A stretch of 64,000 nt of DNA. Source: Acidobacteriota bacterium (GTDB lineage Bacteria; Acidobacteriota; Thermoanaerobaculia; UBA5066). The stretch is taken from NCBI GenBank assembly GCA_016716715.1, contig JADJVE010000019.1, positions 310,001 through 374,000 on the forward strand, in the 5' to 3' direction. Shown in pieces: positions 38,106 through 46,651 of this stretch. Every line of letters starts with the position of its first letter. Within the stretch, counting starts at the first letter, position 1. The notes under the pieces were generated by a model. The model saw only the letters and a list, made by a program, of their open reading frames with translations. It searched no databases and was not told where the DNA came from. A program made the position numbers and the translations under genes.

Positions 38106-38111
38106 TATGCT
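38106..38111 (+). promoter_or_regulatory. -10-like box (TATGCT) of gpmA, probable leaderless transcript
   Basis: TATGCT ends 7 bp before the ATG at 38119. It contains an in-frame ATG (38107) that is unlikely to be translated because it would lie upstream of the transcript start. Confidence 0.45.
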
Positions 38112-38118
38112 CCCCGGC

Positions 38119-38877
38119 ATGAGCACCGCGCTACCGAACAGACTCGTTCTCGTCCGGCACGGCGAGAGCACGTGGAACCTCGAAAACCGCTTCACGGGCT
38201 GGGTGGACGTCGGCCTGTCGTCGAAGGGCGTCGAGGAGGCGCACGCGGCCGGGACGCTCCTCAAGGCCGAGGGCTTCGCGTTCGACCGCTGCTATTCGTC
38301 GCTCCTCAAGCGTGCGATCCTCACGCTCCAGATCGTCCTCGAGGAGCTCGACCAGCTGTGGATCCCGGTCGAGCGGTCCTGGCGGCTGAACGAGCGGCAC
38401 TACGGCGCGCTCCAGGGCCTCAACAAGAAGGAGACGGCGCAGAAGTACGGCGACGAGCAGCTCCACAAGTGGCGCCGGGGCTTCGCGATCACGCCGCCGC
38501 CGCTCGACGCGAACGACGCCGGCCACCCGCGCTTCGACCCGCGCTATGCGGGGATGCCGCCCGAGATTCTGCCGGCCACCGAGAGCCTCGCGATCGTCGT
38601 GGACCGCTTCCTCCCGTACTGGTACGACGCGATCGTCCCGCGCCTCGCGCGCGGCGAGCAGGTGCTCGTCGCGGCGCACGGGAACAGCCTGCGCGCCCTC
38701 GTGAAGCACCTCGACGGCATCTCGGACGAGGCCATCCCCGAGCTGAACATCCCGACGGGCATCCCGCTCGTCTACACGCTCGACGCGTCGTTCCGGAAGG
38801 TGGACAGCCGGTACCTCGGCGATCCCGAGGCCGCGAAGAAGGCCGCCGAGGCCGTCGCGAAGCAGGCGAAGGCGTAG
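38119..38877 (+). CDS. gpmA: 2,3-bisphosphoglycerate-dependent phosphoglycerate mutase
   Basis: 252 aa, the family length. Catalytic LVRHGESTWN (His phosphorylated), NERHYGALQGLNK, and VAAHGNSLRALVKHLDG with the second His. It interconverts 3- and 2-phosphoglycerate in glycolysis. The ATG at 38119 gives the normal N-terminus; the upstream in-frame ATG is part of the promoter. It is a single-gene unit ending 10 bp before a convergent gene. Confidence 0.95.
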   Translation: MSTALPNRLVLVRHGESTWNLENRFTGWVDVGLSSKGVEEAHAAGTLLKAEGFAFDRCYSSLLKRAILTLQIVLEELDQLWIPVERSWRLNERHYGALQGLNKKETAQKYGDEQLHKWRRGFAITPPPLDANDAGHPRFDPRYAGMPPEILPATESLAIVVDRFLPYWYDAIVPRLARGEQVLVAAHGNSLRALVKHLDGISDEAIPELNIPTGIPLVYTLDASFRKVDSRYLGDPEAAKKAAEAVAKQAKA

Positions 38878-38887
38878 GCGCCCGGCG

Positions 38888-39376
38888 TCAGCGGCCCGGG
38901 GTCGGAGCGTGCGCGGGGCCCGCCGGCAACTGCTGGAGTTGCTTCGAGGCGAGCGATTCGCACGTGATCTTCACGGCGAGCTGACTGGATTCGCGCACGC
39001 GGCCTGTCTTCCACGGGTCCACCTGCAACTTCACCCAGCCGTCGAAGCTCGTCTTGAAGGAGCGGTGGCCTTTCACCGTCGTCTCCCTCCGGTCGGCGGA
39101 CCACCCCTCGGCTTCGCTCGGGTTCACTGTCCAGTCGCTCCAGATGAACTGGCCCGGGTACTTGTTGGGGGTCTGGGAAACGTCCGTCTTGTACGTGCCC
39201 CGCAGACCCACGTCGACGGACGAGCAGACACCGCGGAAGGTCGTCGGCGTCGTGGCGGCGAGCGTCACGCTCGTGATGCGGCCGGCCGGCACGGGCGTCG
39301 GAGTCTGCGCGGCGGCCCCGGCAGACACGGCCAGGACGGTGCCGAGGGCGAACGCCTGCGCGCGAGTCATGTTCAT
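38888..39376 (-). CDS. Secreted protein of unknown function
   Basis: 162 aa. The signal peptide MNMTRAQAFALGTVLAVSAGAAAQ is followed by a Pro/Thr-rich segment and a predicted beta-rich domain containing two Cys (RGVCSSVDVG and KITCESLASK) that could form a disulfide in the periplasm. Other marks are IWSDWTV and FKTSFDGWVKLQVD. No family recognised. It follows another secreted-protein gene on the same strand, 99 bp downstream. The ATG at 39376 has AGAGGT just upstream. Confidence 0.65.
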   Translation of the reverse strand: MNMTRAQAFALGTVLAVSAGAAAQTPTPVPAGRITSVTLAATTPTTFRGVCSSVDVGLRGTYKTDVSQTPNKYPGQFIWSDWTVNPSEAEGWSADRRETTVKGHRSFKTSFDGWVKLQVDPWKTGRVRESSQLAVKITCESLASKQLQQLPAGPAHAPTPGR

Positions 39377-39421
39377 GGTGACCTCTGGCGGCTAATGTGC
39401 GCCGGAAAGGACGCGTCCGCA

Positions 39422-39433
39422 ATGCCCGGGCAT
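39422..39433. repeat. 12-bp perfect palindrome between two secreted-protein genes
   Basis: ATGCCCGGGCAT is self-complementary without a loop. It lies in the 99-bp gap between the genes at 39476 and 38888 and might be a protein-binding site or a weak terminator stem. Confidence 0.25.
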
Positions 39434-39475
39434 GGTCCAGGGGCGCGAATCGCTTGCCCGGAGGCGCCAGACAGC

Positions 39476-40228
39476 CTAGAACATCACGCCGAGACGCATC
39501 TTCCAGACGAACTGGTTTCCCGCGTCCGTGAGCCCCCAGCCGGCCCCCACGTTCAGGACCGCGTCTTCGGAGAGATGGATGTCGGCCCCCGGATAGATCT
39601 GGTGGACCGGCTCGCCGCCCGAGAACGGGATTGCGCCGTAGTACTCGACGGAGAGGTCCAGCTTCTTCGAGACCTCGTAGGCGACACGCACGCCGGGCTC
39701 GAAATCCCACTCGCCCTTGCCAGGACCGCTGAGCGCGGTCCCGACGACGGGATTGAAGTCGATCTGCCAGTTCCCGAACTTCTTTTCGAGGATCGGCCGT
39801 ATTTCGAGCGTCGTCCCGTTCTCCTCGAAGACTTTCGTCGGGAAGCCGAACTCGACGCTGAACGAAACGCCTACCGGCCAGTCCCACTCCTTCGGGACGC
39901 TGACCCGCGGGCGGATGCGCATGCCCGCGTACTGGAAGTGGCTGCCCGTGTACGAGCCGAGGAGGAGGTACCCCGCGAGCTCGAAGTTGTCGGTGATGCC
40001 GCGCGTGAGCTCGAACGTCGTGTGGAACTGGCCCTCGGTGGGCGCCATCGGGCCCTCCCACGTGGTCGTCCCCTTCGAGACGTAGTTCACGTGCGTCTCG
40101 AGGTTCCACTTTCCCTTCGGGACGGTTTCGTACTCGTAGACCTGTATCTCGAAGGGGTCCTGGGCACGGAGCGATCCCTCGGCGCACAGGAGGGGAAGGA
40201 GGAGGGCGAGGCTGCGTGTGCGACTCAT
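39476..40228 (-). CDS. Outer-membrane beta-barrel-like secreted protein
   Basis: 250 aa from the ATG at 40228. A signal peptide (LALLLPLLCAEGSLRA) precedes a chain of alternating polar and aromatic strands such as KGKWNLETHVNYVSKG, FHTTFELTRGITDNFELAGYLLLG, SVEFGFPTKVF and WKMRLGVMF. The C-terminal Phe and strand pattern are typical of outer-membrane barrels. Its transport or structural role is unknown. A TTG start three codons earlier is possible but less likely. Confidence 0.65.
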   Translation of the reverse strand: MSRTRSLALLLPLLCAEGSLRAQDPFEIQVYEYETVPKGKWNLETHVNYVSKGTTTWEGPMAPTEGQFHTTFELTRGITDNFELAGYLLLGSYTGSHFQYAGMRIRPRVSVPKEWDWPVGVSFSVEFGFPTKVFEENGTTLEIRPILEKKFGNWQIDFNPVVGTALSGPGKGEWDFEPGVRVAYEVSKKLDLSVEYYGAIPFSGGEPVHQIYPGADIHLSEDAVLNVGAGWGLTDAGNQFVWKMRLGVMF

Positions 40229-40275
40229 GTGCGGCAATGTACCTGTTTCCCCGCAACCCCCTCGTTTCCAGCGGG

Positions 40276-40304
40276 TTGCCGAATTCTTTATCTTCTGGTA
40301 GGCT
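40276..40304 (+). promoter_or_regulatory. Promoter of the rpmB-rpmG operon
   Basis: TTGCCG (40276-40281) and TAGGCT (40299-40304) are 17 bp apart. A leader of about 25 nt with GAAGGAG before the ATG follows. It is one of the clearest two-box promoters in the window. Confidence 0.55.
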
Positions 40305-40333
40305 CATCGGCTCTGGGTCGAAGGAGTTTCGAG

Positions 40334-40570
40334 ATGTCCGGAATCTGTCAGGTCACGGGGAAGCGGGCGACGACTGGCAACAAGGTGTCGCACGCCAACA
40401 ACAAGACGAAGCGCCTCTTCAAGCCGAACCTGCGCACGCAGCGGTTCTGGGTGGAGAGCGAAGGGCGCTGGGTGCGCCTCCGCGTGTCGACGGCTGCCAT
40501 GCGCACCATCGACAAGAAGGGCATCGACGCCGTCGTCGCCGAGATGCGCCGCGAAGGGAAAAAGGTCTAA
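40334..40570 (+). CDS. rpmB: 50S ribosomal protein L28
   Basis: 78 aa. Diagnostic SGICQVTGKRATTGNKVSHANNK and RTQRFWV segments. Only one Cys is present, so this is the zinc-free (C-minus) form. It is cotranscribed with L33, which starts 4 bp later. GAAGGAG lies 8 nt before the ATG. Confidence 0.95.
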   Translation: MSGICQVTGKRATTGNKVSHANNKTKRLFKPNLRTQRFWVESEGRWVRLRVSTAAMRTIDKKGIDAVVAEMRREGKKV

Positions 40571-40573
40571 CCC

Positions 40574-40726
40574 ATGCGCGAGAAGGTCAAGCTCGTCTCG
40601 ACGGCGGGCACCGGGTACTTCTACACGATCACGAAGAACAAGAAGATCCATCAGGACAAGATGGAAGTGAAGAAGTACGACCCCAAGATCCGCAAGCACG
40701 TCCCGTTCAAGGAATCGAAGATCTAG
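40574..40726 (+). CDS. rpmG: 50S ribosomal protein L33
   Basis: 50 aa: MREKVKLVSTAGTGYFYTIT, then KNKKIHQDKMEVKKYDP and IRKHVPFKESKI. It lacks the CxxC pairs of the zinc form, so like L28 it is C-minus. It starts 4 bp after rpmB. The stop overlaps the (corrected) stop of the convergent M16 peptidase gene. Confidence 0.93.
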   Translation: MREKVKLVSTAGTGYFYTITKNKKIHQDKMEVKKYDPKIRKHVPFKESKI

Positions 40727-43457
40727 GGCGCGGGCGCCGGTCTCGGCGCCCCCCACGTATCCACCTCGATCGGCGCCGGTAATCCTGCCTCCTTGATCTG
40801 GGGAGGATTGTCGCCTTGTCGCCCACGAGGACGAGGACGGACCGGTCCAGCGGCAGTGCGGTCTTCGCCTGTGCGTTGAGCGCCGCGGTGCTCATCTTCT
40901 CCATCGCGGCGAGGTCCTCGCCGAGCGTCTCGAACGGCGCTCCGTTCTCGACGTAGCCCGCCGCGGTCCCGACGATCCCGGAGAGCCCGGAGAACGCCCC
41001 GACCGCCCCGTTCTTGACGAGGCCGCGTGCCTTGCCGGCCTCTTCGTCCGTGACGTCGCCCTTCGAGATCCGTTCGAACTCGGCGAGGAACTCCTTGACC
41101 GCGGCACCCGTGTCTTTCGCCGTGATCTCGGCCCCGGCGGAAAACGTCCCGAGGACGGGCCCGGGCGCGAAGCGCGCCGACGCCCCGTACGTGTAGCCGT
41201 GCTTCTCGCGCAGGTTCTGGTTCAGGCGGCTCGTGAAGCTGCCGCCGAGGACGGTGCCGAGAAGGCGCAGCGGGACTCGCGAGGGGTCGGCGAAGCGCGG
41301 CGCGGGCGCGAGGAAACGCACGCTCGTCTGTGCCGCGTCGGGCCGGTCCACGAGGTAGACGCGCAGGCCCTTGTCCGCGGCCGCGTAGCTCGCGGGAACC
41401 GCTGCTCGCTTCGGAGCGGGGCCGGCGGCCTTCCAGTCGCCGAAGGACTTCTCGAGCGCCGCCTTGATCTCGGCCGGTGGCAGGCTGCTCGCGACGAGAA
41501 GCGTCGCGGCCTCGGGCCTCACGAGAGCCGCGTGGGCCGCCTTTGCCTCGTCGAGCGTGATGGCGCCGACGGAGGCCTGCGTGCCGTCGGCCGGCCAGGC
41601 GTAGGGGTGCGCGTCACCGAAAAGCGCGCGGGCGGCGACGCGGTCCGCCACGACGGGCGCCTCGTCCTCGCTCTGCGCGATCTCGTCGAGCGTGAGGCGC
41701 TTGACGCGCTCGAAGTCCTTCGGGTCGAAGCGCGGATGCCGGACGGCGTCCGCGAGCAGCGGCACTCCCTGCCCGACGTTGCGGGAGAGGATCGTGAGGC
41801 TCGCCTGCACGGAGCGGCGCGACGCCCCCGCCGAGAAGCTGGCGCCGAGGCTCGCGACGGCCTCGCCGAACGCGATGGCGTCGCGCGTGCCGGCGCCCTC
41901 GTCGAGCATTTCCGCGGCCATCGAGGCAAGGCCCGCGCGCGCGGCGGATGCGTCCAGCGCTCCCTCGGACCGAAACAACGCAGCGACCCGCGTGAGCGGC
42001 AGGTCCGGCGTCTTCCAGAGCTCGACGGGGATGCCGTTCGCGAGCTTGAAGCGCTCGGGGGACGGCGGGCGGAACGGGACGGGCGGGCCGTCCGCGGGCC
42101 GCGCGTCGCGCGCCGACGGCGCGCGCTTCGGCTGCTCCGGGAGGACGCGGTAGACGACGCGGGCGTCCTGCGTGAGGACCTGCTTCGCGGTCGCGAGGAC
42201 GGCCGCGGGAGTCGCGTCTCGGTAGCGGTCGAGGTCGCGCTTGAACCCGTTCGGCTCGCCCCAGGCGTCCTCGTAGAAGTTCAGGAGGTCCGCGCGGGTT
42301 TCGAGGCGCTGGAGGGCCGAGAGCTTCGCGAGCTCGGTGGTCTCCTTGCGCTGGGAAAGCTCGCCCGGCTGGATGCCGCCGGCGAGCAGGCGCGCGATCT
42401 CCTCGTCCACGATTTTCTCGATGCGGCCGAGGTCCGCGTCGGGGCGCCCCTGGACGTCGATCCTGAGGACGGACCCGAGGGTGGCGCTCGCATTCGAGGC
42501 CGAGACGGCCGCCGCAAGCTTGTCGTCGATCACGAGCCGCTTGTACAGGCGGCTGCTCTTGCCGTCCGCGAGGACGGAGGCGAGGAGGTCGCACTCGGCG
42601 TCAGCCTGCGTGAGTGCGGGCGGGGTGTGGTACGCGAAGGCGACGAGCGGGAGCTGCACCTTGTCGAACATCGCGCCGCGCCTGGCGCCGTCGAGCTTGA
42701 CGGCGGGGATTGCCTTTCTCGGCGGCTCGGCTCCCCGCGGGAGGTTGCCGAAGAGCTTCTCGACGAGGGGCTTGATCGCCACCGGGTCGAAGTCGCCCGC
42801 CACGACGAGGCTCGCGTTGTTCGGGACGTAGTACGTCGCGAAGAAGTCCTTCACGTCGGCCGCGACGGCGGCCTTCAGGTCCTCGGCCGTCCCGATGGTC
42901 GGGAAGTGGTACGGGTGCGACGGCGGATAGAGCATCTGCTGGATCGCGAGGTCCGCCCGTCCATAGGGCTGGTTCTCGTAGCTCTGGCGCAGCTCGTTCA
43001 GGACGACGTCGCGCTGCAGGTCGACCTTTTTCTGGTCCATCGCGCGGGGCAGATCCTCGAGGCGCTCGGCGTCGAGCCAAAGCAGCGTCGGCAGGAGCGA
43101 CGCGGGACCCGACGAGTAGTAATGCGTGCCGTCCGAGCCGGTCGAGGCGTTGTTCGACCCGCCCGAGGCCTCCATGAGCCGGTCGAATTCGCCGTTCGGG
43201 ACGCGCTCAGTGCCCATGAACATGAGGTGCTCGAAGAGGTGTGCGAAGCCGCTGCGCCGGGCCGGCTCGTCCTTGCTCCCGACCCGGTACCAGATGCTGA
43301 TCGTCGCGACGGGCAGCGTGTGATCCGGGTAGAGGATCACCGTCATCCCGTTCGGGAGCTTGTACTTCTCGACCGCGAAGCTCTGGGCGGGGGCGGGGGA
43401 GGAGACGAAAACAGCAAGGAAGACGACCAGAGCGGCAGCGGCACGAACTCTCTTCAT
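40723..43457 (-). CDS. M16 family zinc metallopeptidase (two-domain), C-terminal frameshift
   Basis: About 910 aa, ATG at 43457, signal peptide (AAAALVVFLAVFVSSPAPAQ). The active-site motif HLFEH with downstream LNELR lies in the N-terminal half. The C-terminal half is the inactive M16C-like partner (ARAGLASMAAEMLDEGAG, FLAPAPRF). It is probably a periplasmic processing peptidase. The frame shifts near 40800-40806 at a run of four C: adding one C restores ILPQIKEAGLPAPIEVDTWG and a stop at 40723, against the apparent long frame to 40707. It is probably a homopolymer error. A right-type repeat half (43471-43489) lies just before the start. Confidence 0.87.
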
Positions 43458-43470
43458 GGGAAGAGGATAC

Positions 43471-43489
43471 GAAGATTTTCTTAGAATGG
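43471..43489. repeat. Repeat half between the Fur-family and M16 genes
   Basis: GAAGATTTTCTTAGAATGG reads as a left half on the plus strand, so a right half in the direction of both genes. It fills most of the 32-bp gap between them. Confidence 0.55.
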
Positions 43490-43942
43490 TTATGGGGCTG
43501 GGGCGCATTCGTCACAGAGGCCTTTGACCAGGATCTCCACCGCATCGTCCTTCAGCGCGCGCGGGACGCGCGCGCCGCGGCGGAGCGAGACCTTGAGCGT
43601 GTCGAGGCAGGCGAGGGAGCCGCAGGACGTGCAGAGGAAGTGCGGGTGATCCTTGCCGCCGGGACGCGCGCCCGCCGCTTCGAACCGCCAGACGTGGTCG
43701 CCGAGGTCCCTGCGGCGGGCGAGTCCGGCCTTCACGAGCTCGACGAGGTTCCGGTAGACGGTCGCCCGGTCCGGGACGGCGTCTTCGAGCTCCGAGGCGA
43801 GGTCCGCGTGGCTCGCCGGCGCCAGCCGGGCGCGCAGTGCGGCGAGCACCGCGAGGCGGGCGGGTGTCACCCGCAGGCCGGCTCGGCGCAGGTCCGTCGT
43901 TTGGTTGGTTTCCGGCGGGATTCGCGGGGCGCGCGGGCGCAC
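43490..43942 (-). CDS. Fur-family metalloregulator
   Basis: 150 aa from a GTG at 43942. Winged-helix part RAGLRVTPARLAVLAAL and AVPDRATVYRNLVELV (recognition helix). Metal-binding part DHVWRFE, KDHPHFLCTSCG and CDEC, giving the structural Cys4 zinc site. Whether it senses Fe, Zn or peroxide cannot be told from sequence alone. It is divergent from Fe-SOD, which would fit Fur or PerR; the window also has a zinc transporter. A longer frame to 44083 reads through the sodB start, so it was not used. TACGCT lies 6 bp before the GTG. Confidence 0.85.
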   Translation of the reverse strand: MRPRAPRIPPETNQTTDLRRAGLRVTPARLAVLAALRARLAPASHADLASELEDAVPDRATVYRNLVELVKAGLARRRDLGDHVWRFEAAGARPGGKDHPHFLCTSCGSLACLDTLKVSLRRGARVPRALKDDAVEILVKGLCDECAPAP

Positions 43943-43948
43943 GCCGGA

Positions 43949-43954
43949 AGCGTA
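43949..43954 (-). promoter_or_regulatory. -10-like box (TACGCT) of the Fur-family gene, probable leaderless transcript
   Basis: On the minus strand TACGCT ends 6 bp before the GTG at 43942. It shares the 43-bp intergenic space with the promoter of sodB on the other strand. Confidence 0.35.
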
Positions 43955-43985
43955 GCAGGAGCAGAATGGAGGGTCGGAGGATCCC

Positions 43986-44615
43986 ATGACTGCTCCCGCG
44001 ATCGCGACAAGCACCACCCCCATCACGCTTCCCGCCCTGCCCTGGGCCGAAAACGCGCTCGAGCCCTTCATCTCGAAGAACACGATCGGCTTCCACTACG
44101 GCAAGCATCACAAGACCTACGTCGACAACCTCAACAACCTCGTGGCCGGAAAGCCCGAGGCGGATCTCTCGCTCGAGGCAATCGTCAAGGGCGCCGCGGG
44201 CAAGGCCGATCAGGCGGCCGTCTTCAACAACGCGGCGCAGATCTGGAACCACACGTTCTACTGGAACAGCCTGCGGCCGAAGAGCGACGCGAAGGTCCCG
44301 AAGGAGATCGCGGATCTCGTCGGTGCCTCGTTCGGAAGCCACGAGGAGTTCGTCAAGCAGTTCTCTGCCGCCGCGATGGGGCAGTTCGGGAGCGGCTGGG
44401 CGTGGCTCGTCGCCGAGGGCGGCAAGCTGAAGGTCGTGAAGACGCCGAACGCGGAGACGCCGCTCACGACGTCCGCGACGCCGCTCCTGACGCTCGACGT
44501 CTGGGAGCACGCGTACTACCTCGACTACCAGAACCGGCGGAAGGACTACGTCGCCGCCGTCGTCGACAACCTCCTGAACTGGGACTTCGCCCTCAAGAAC
44601 CTGCCGAAGGCCTAG
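43986..44615 (+). CDS. sodB: Superoxide dismutase, iron type
   Basis: 209 aa. Metal ligands: His in FHYGKHHKTYV, His in IWNHTFYWNSL, Asp and His in LTLDVWEHAYYLDYQ. The Gln in NNAAQIWNHTFYW is the position used by iron enzymes (manganese forms use the GGHxNH pattern). It converts superoxide to H2O2. No signal peptide is seen, only a short extension MTAPAIATSTTP. GGAGG lies just upstream of the ATG. It is divergent from the Fur-family gene, so metal or oxidative control is likely. Confidence 0.94.
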   Translation: MTAPAIATSTTPITLPALPWAENALEPFISKNTIGFHYGKHHKTYVDNLNNLVAGKPEADLSLEAIVKGAAGKADQAAVFNNAAQIWNHTFYWNSLRPKSDAKVPKEIADLVGASFGSHEEFVKQFSAAAMGQFGSGWAWLVAEGGKLKVVKTPNAETPLTTSATPLLTLDVWEHAYYLDYQNRRKDYVAAVVDNLLNWDFALKNLPKA

Positions 44616-44628
44616 GGCCGCCCTCCTG

Positions 44629-45606
44629 TCAGGCTCTCTCGCTCTCGAGGCGGCGGATGTACCAGTCCACGCCGTCCTCGAGGGCGACCGGCTTTCGCGC
44701 GAAGCCCTGCTTCCTCAGGCGGTCCATCTTCGCTTCCGTGAAGTACTGGTAGCGCTCCCGGATGCCCTCGGGCGTGTCGACGAACTCGATGCGCTCCGGG
44801 ACGGCGAGCGACGCGAAGACGGCCTTCGCGAGGTCGAGGAACGTGCGCGCCTTGCCGGCCCCGACGTTGAAAATGCCGCCCGTGATCGGGCGCTTCAGCG
44901 CGAACCACATCGCCTCGACCGTGTCCGAGACGTCCACGAAGTCGCGCGACTGATGGCCGTGGGCGACGCCGTCCTTGTGGGACCGGAAGAGGCGGATCTC
45001 GCCGTTTGCCTTCACCTGGTCGTAGCCGTGGAGGACGACGCTCGCCTGCGGGCCCTTGTGCCGCTCCCCGAAGCCGTAGACGTTGAAGAAGCGGAATCCG
45101 GCCCAACCGGGCGGCGTGCGGCCGGCTGCGGCCTCCTCCAGCGCCCAGAGGTCGAAGCGCCGCTTGGACTCGCCGTAGGGGTTGAGGGGCCGGAAGTTCG
45201 GGACGAGCGCGTCGTCGTCGTCGAAGCCGTGGGCGCCGTCGCCGTAGACGGCCGCGCTCGACGCGTAGACGTACGGGATCCCGAGCCGCCGGGCCTCGTT
45301 CCAGAGGTTCTTCGAGTAATCGACGTTCAGGCGCTTGAGGATCGCCTCGTCGAGCTCGGTCGTGGCCGAGATCGCGCCCATGTGGACGATGCCCGCGAGG
45401 GCCGGGCGGCCGTCCGCGATCCACCCGGGCAGCTCCTCGATGTCGAGGATCGTCCCGAAGTCGTGGCGACGGTGCTCGGGGCGGGACGTGAACGCTTCCC
45501 GGCGGTCCACGCTGACGACGGGGACGCCGCGGGCGTTGCAGGATTCGACGAAGCGGGCGCCGATGAAGCCGGCGGCCCCGGTGACGAGAAGCGTGTCGGT
45601 GCTCAC
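44629..45606 (-). CDS. hldD: ADP-L-glycero-D-manno-heptose 6-epimerase
   Basis: 325 aa, GTG start. Extended SDR fold: VTGAAGFIGARFVE (NAD(P) site), HMGAISATTE, YASSAAVYGDG, NPYGESKRRFD (Tyr and Lys), FFNVYGFGERHKG and the C-terminal DGVDWYIR. It makes the heptose precursor of LPS core, so the organism has a Gram-negative outer membrane. It is convergent with sodB and divergent from the deoxyhypusine-synthase-like gene. Other LPS-core genes are not in the window. Confidence 0.93.
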   Translation of the reverse strand: MSTDTLLVTGAAGFIGARFVESCNARGVPVVSVDRREAFTSRPEHRRHDFGTILDIEELPGWIADGRPALAGIVHMGAISATTELDEAILKRLNVDYSKNLWNEARRLGIPYVYASSAAVYGDGAHGFDDDDALVPNFRPLNPYGESKRRFDLWALEEAAAGRTPPGWAGFRFFNVYGFGERHKGPQASVVLHGYDQVKANGEIRLFRSHKDGVAHGHQSRDFVDVSDTVEAMWFALKRPITGGIFNVGAGKARTFLDLAKAVFASLAVPERIEFVDTPEGIRERYQYFTEAKMDRLRKQGFARKPVALEDGVDWYIRRLESERA

Positions 45607-45652
45607 CCCCCGATCCTAAGGGATGGCGCTTGTCGTCTTCACGTCTTCTTCC

Positions 45653-45658
45653 TATGCT
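45653..45658 (+). promoter_or_regulatory. -10-like box (TATGCT), probable leaderless transcript
   Basis: TATGCT ends 8 bp before the ATG at 45667. There is no ribosome-binding site between them. Confidence 0.42.
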
Positions 45659-45666
45659 CCGGCCCT

Positions 45667-46635
45667 ATGACGATCACTTCGTTCGTGAAGCACCACTTCC
45701 GCCATTTCAACGCCGCGACGGTCGTGGACGCGGCCGAGGCCTGGAACGACCTCCTGAAGGGCGGCGGCAAGATGTTCCTGACGATGGCGGGCGCCATGTC
45801 CACCGCCGAGATCGGCCTCTCGCTGGCCGAGATGATCCGGCAGGACAAGGTCCACGCGATCACCTGCACGGGGGCGAACCTCGAGGAGGACGTCTTCAAC
45901 CTGGTCGCGCACGATCACTACGTGCGGATTCCTCACTACCGGCAGCTCAGTCCGGCCGAGGAGGAGGCGCTCCACGCGCGCCACCTCAACCGCGTGACGG
46001 ACACGTGCATCCCCGAGGAGGAGGCGATCCGCCGCATCGAAAAGGCCGTCCTCGAGGAGTGGCAGGCCGCCGACCGCGCGGGCGAGCGCCGGTTTCCGCA
46101 CGAGTTCCTCTACCGCATCCTCCTCTCGGGGAGGCTCGAGGAGTCCTACCAGATCGACCCGAAGGACTCGTGGCTCCTCGCGGCCGCCCGGAAGAACCTC
46201 CCGATCATCGTTCCCGGCTGGGAGGACTCGACGCTCGGCAACATCTTCGCGGCGCATTGCATGGAAGGCGACATCAAGAACGTCCACACGGTGAGGACCG
46301 GAATCGAGTACATGCAGTTCCTCGCCGAGTGGTACACGAAGACGGCCCCGAAGAGCCCGGTCGGCTTCTTCCAGATCGGCGGCGGCATCGCGGGCGACTT
46401 CCCGATCTGCGTCGTCCCGATGCTCCATCAGGACCTGCGCCGCGAGGGCATCCCGCTCTGGGCGTACTTCTGCCAGATCAGCGACTCCACGACGAGCTAC
46501 GGAAGCTACTCGGGCGCCGTCCCGAACGAGAAGATCACGTGGGGGAAGCTGGCCGGCGACACCCCGAAGTTCATCATCGAGTCCGACGCCGCCATCGTGG
46601 CGCCGCTCGTCTTCGCTGTCGTGCTCGGATGGTAA
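45667..46635 (+). CDS. Deoxyhypusine-synthase-like enzyme (bacterial DHS/homospermidine synthase group)
   Basis: 322 aa. Deoxyhypusine synthase fold: GKMFLTMAGAMSTAEIG, TCTGANLEEDVFN, IIVPGWEDSTLGN, QIGGGIAGDFPICVVP, and EKITWGKL with the catalytic Lys of the family. Bacteria lack the eIF5A substrate. Bacterial relatives instead use spermidine and putrescine to make homospermidine or related polyamines, with NAD. No other polyamine gene is adjacent, so the exact product is inferred only from the family. Confidence 0.85.
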   Translation: MTITSFVKHHFRHFNAATVVDAAEAWNDLLKGGGKMFLTMAGAMSTAEIGLSLAEMIRQDKVHAITCTGANLEEDVFNLVAHDHYVRIPHYRQLSPAEEEALHARHLNRVTDTCIPEEEAIRRIEKAVLEEWQAADRAGERRFPHEFLYRILLSGRLEESYQIDPKDSWLLAAARKNLPIIVPGWEDSTLGNIFAAHCMEGDIKNVHTVRTGIEYMQFLAEWYTKTAPKSPVGFFQIGGGIAGDFPICVVPMLHQDLRREGIPLWAYFCQISDSTTSYGSYSGAVPNEKITWGKLAGDTPKFIIESDAAIVAPLVFAVVLGW

Positions 46636-46651
46636 GGGGTGCTCGGATGGT
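46621..46651 (+). repeat. 13-bp direct repeat across the stop-start junction
   Basis: GTGCTCGGATGGT occurs at 46621-46633 and 46639-46651. The first copy encodes the last residues of the synthase, and the second contains the ATG of the SCO protein. AAGGGG between them is the ribosome site. A small tandem duplication probably built the second gene's start region. Confidence 0.8.

Noticed and set aside
43943..44083. N-terminal extension of the Fur-family protein to 44083
   Set aside because: It would read through the divergent sodB start and adds a Cys/Gly-rich stretch not found in the family; the GTG at 43942 gives normal length.
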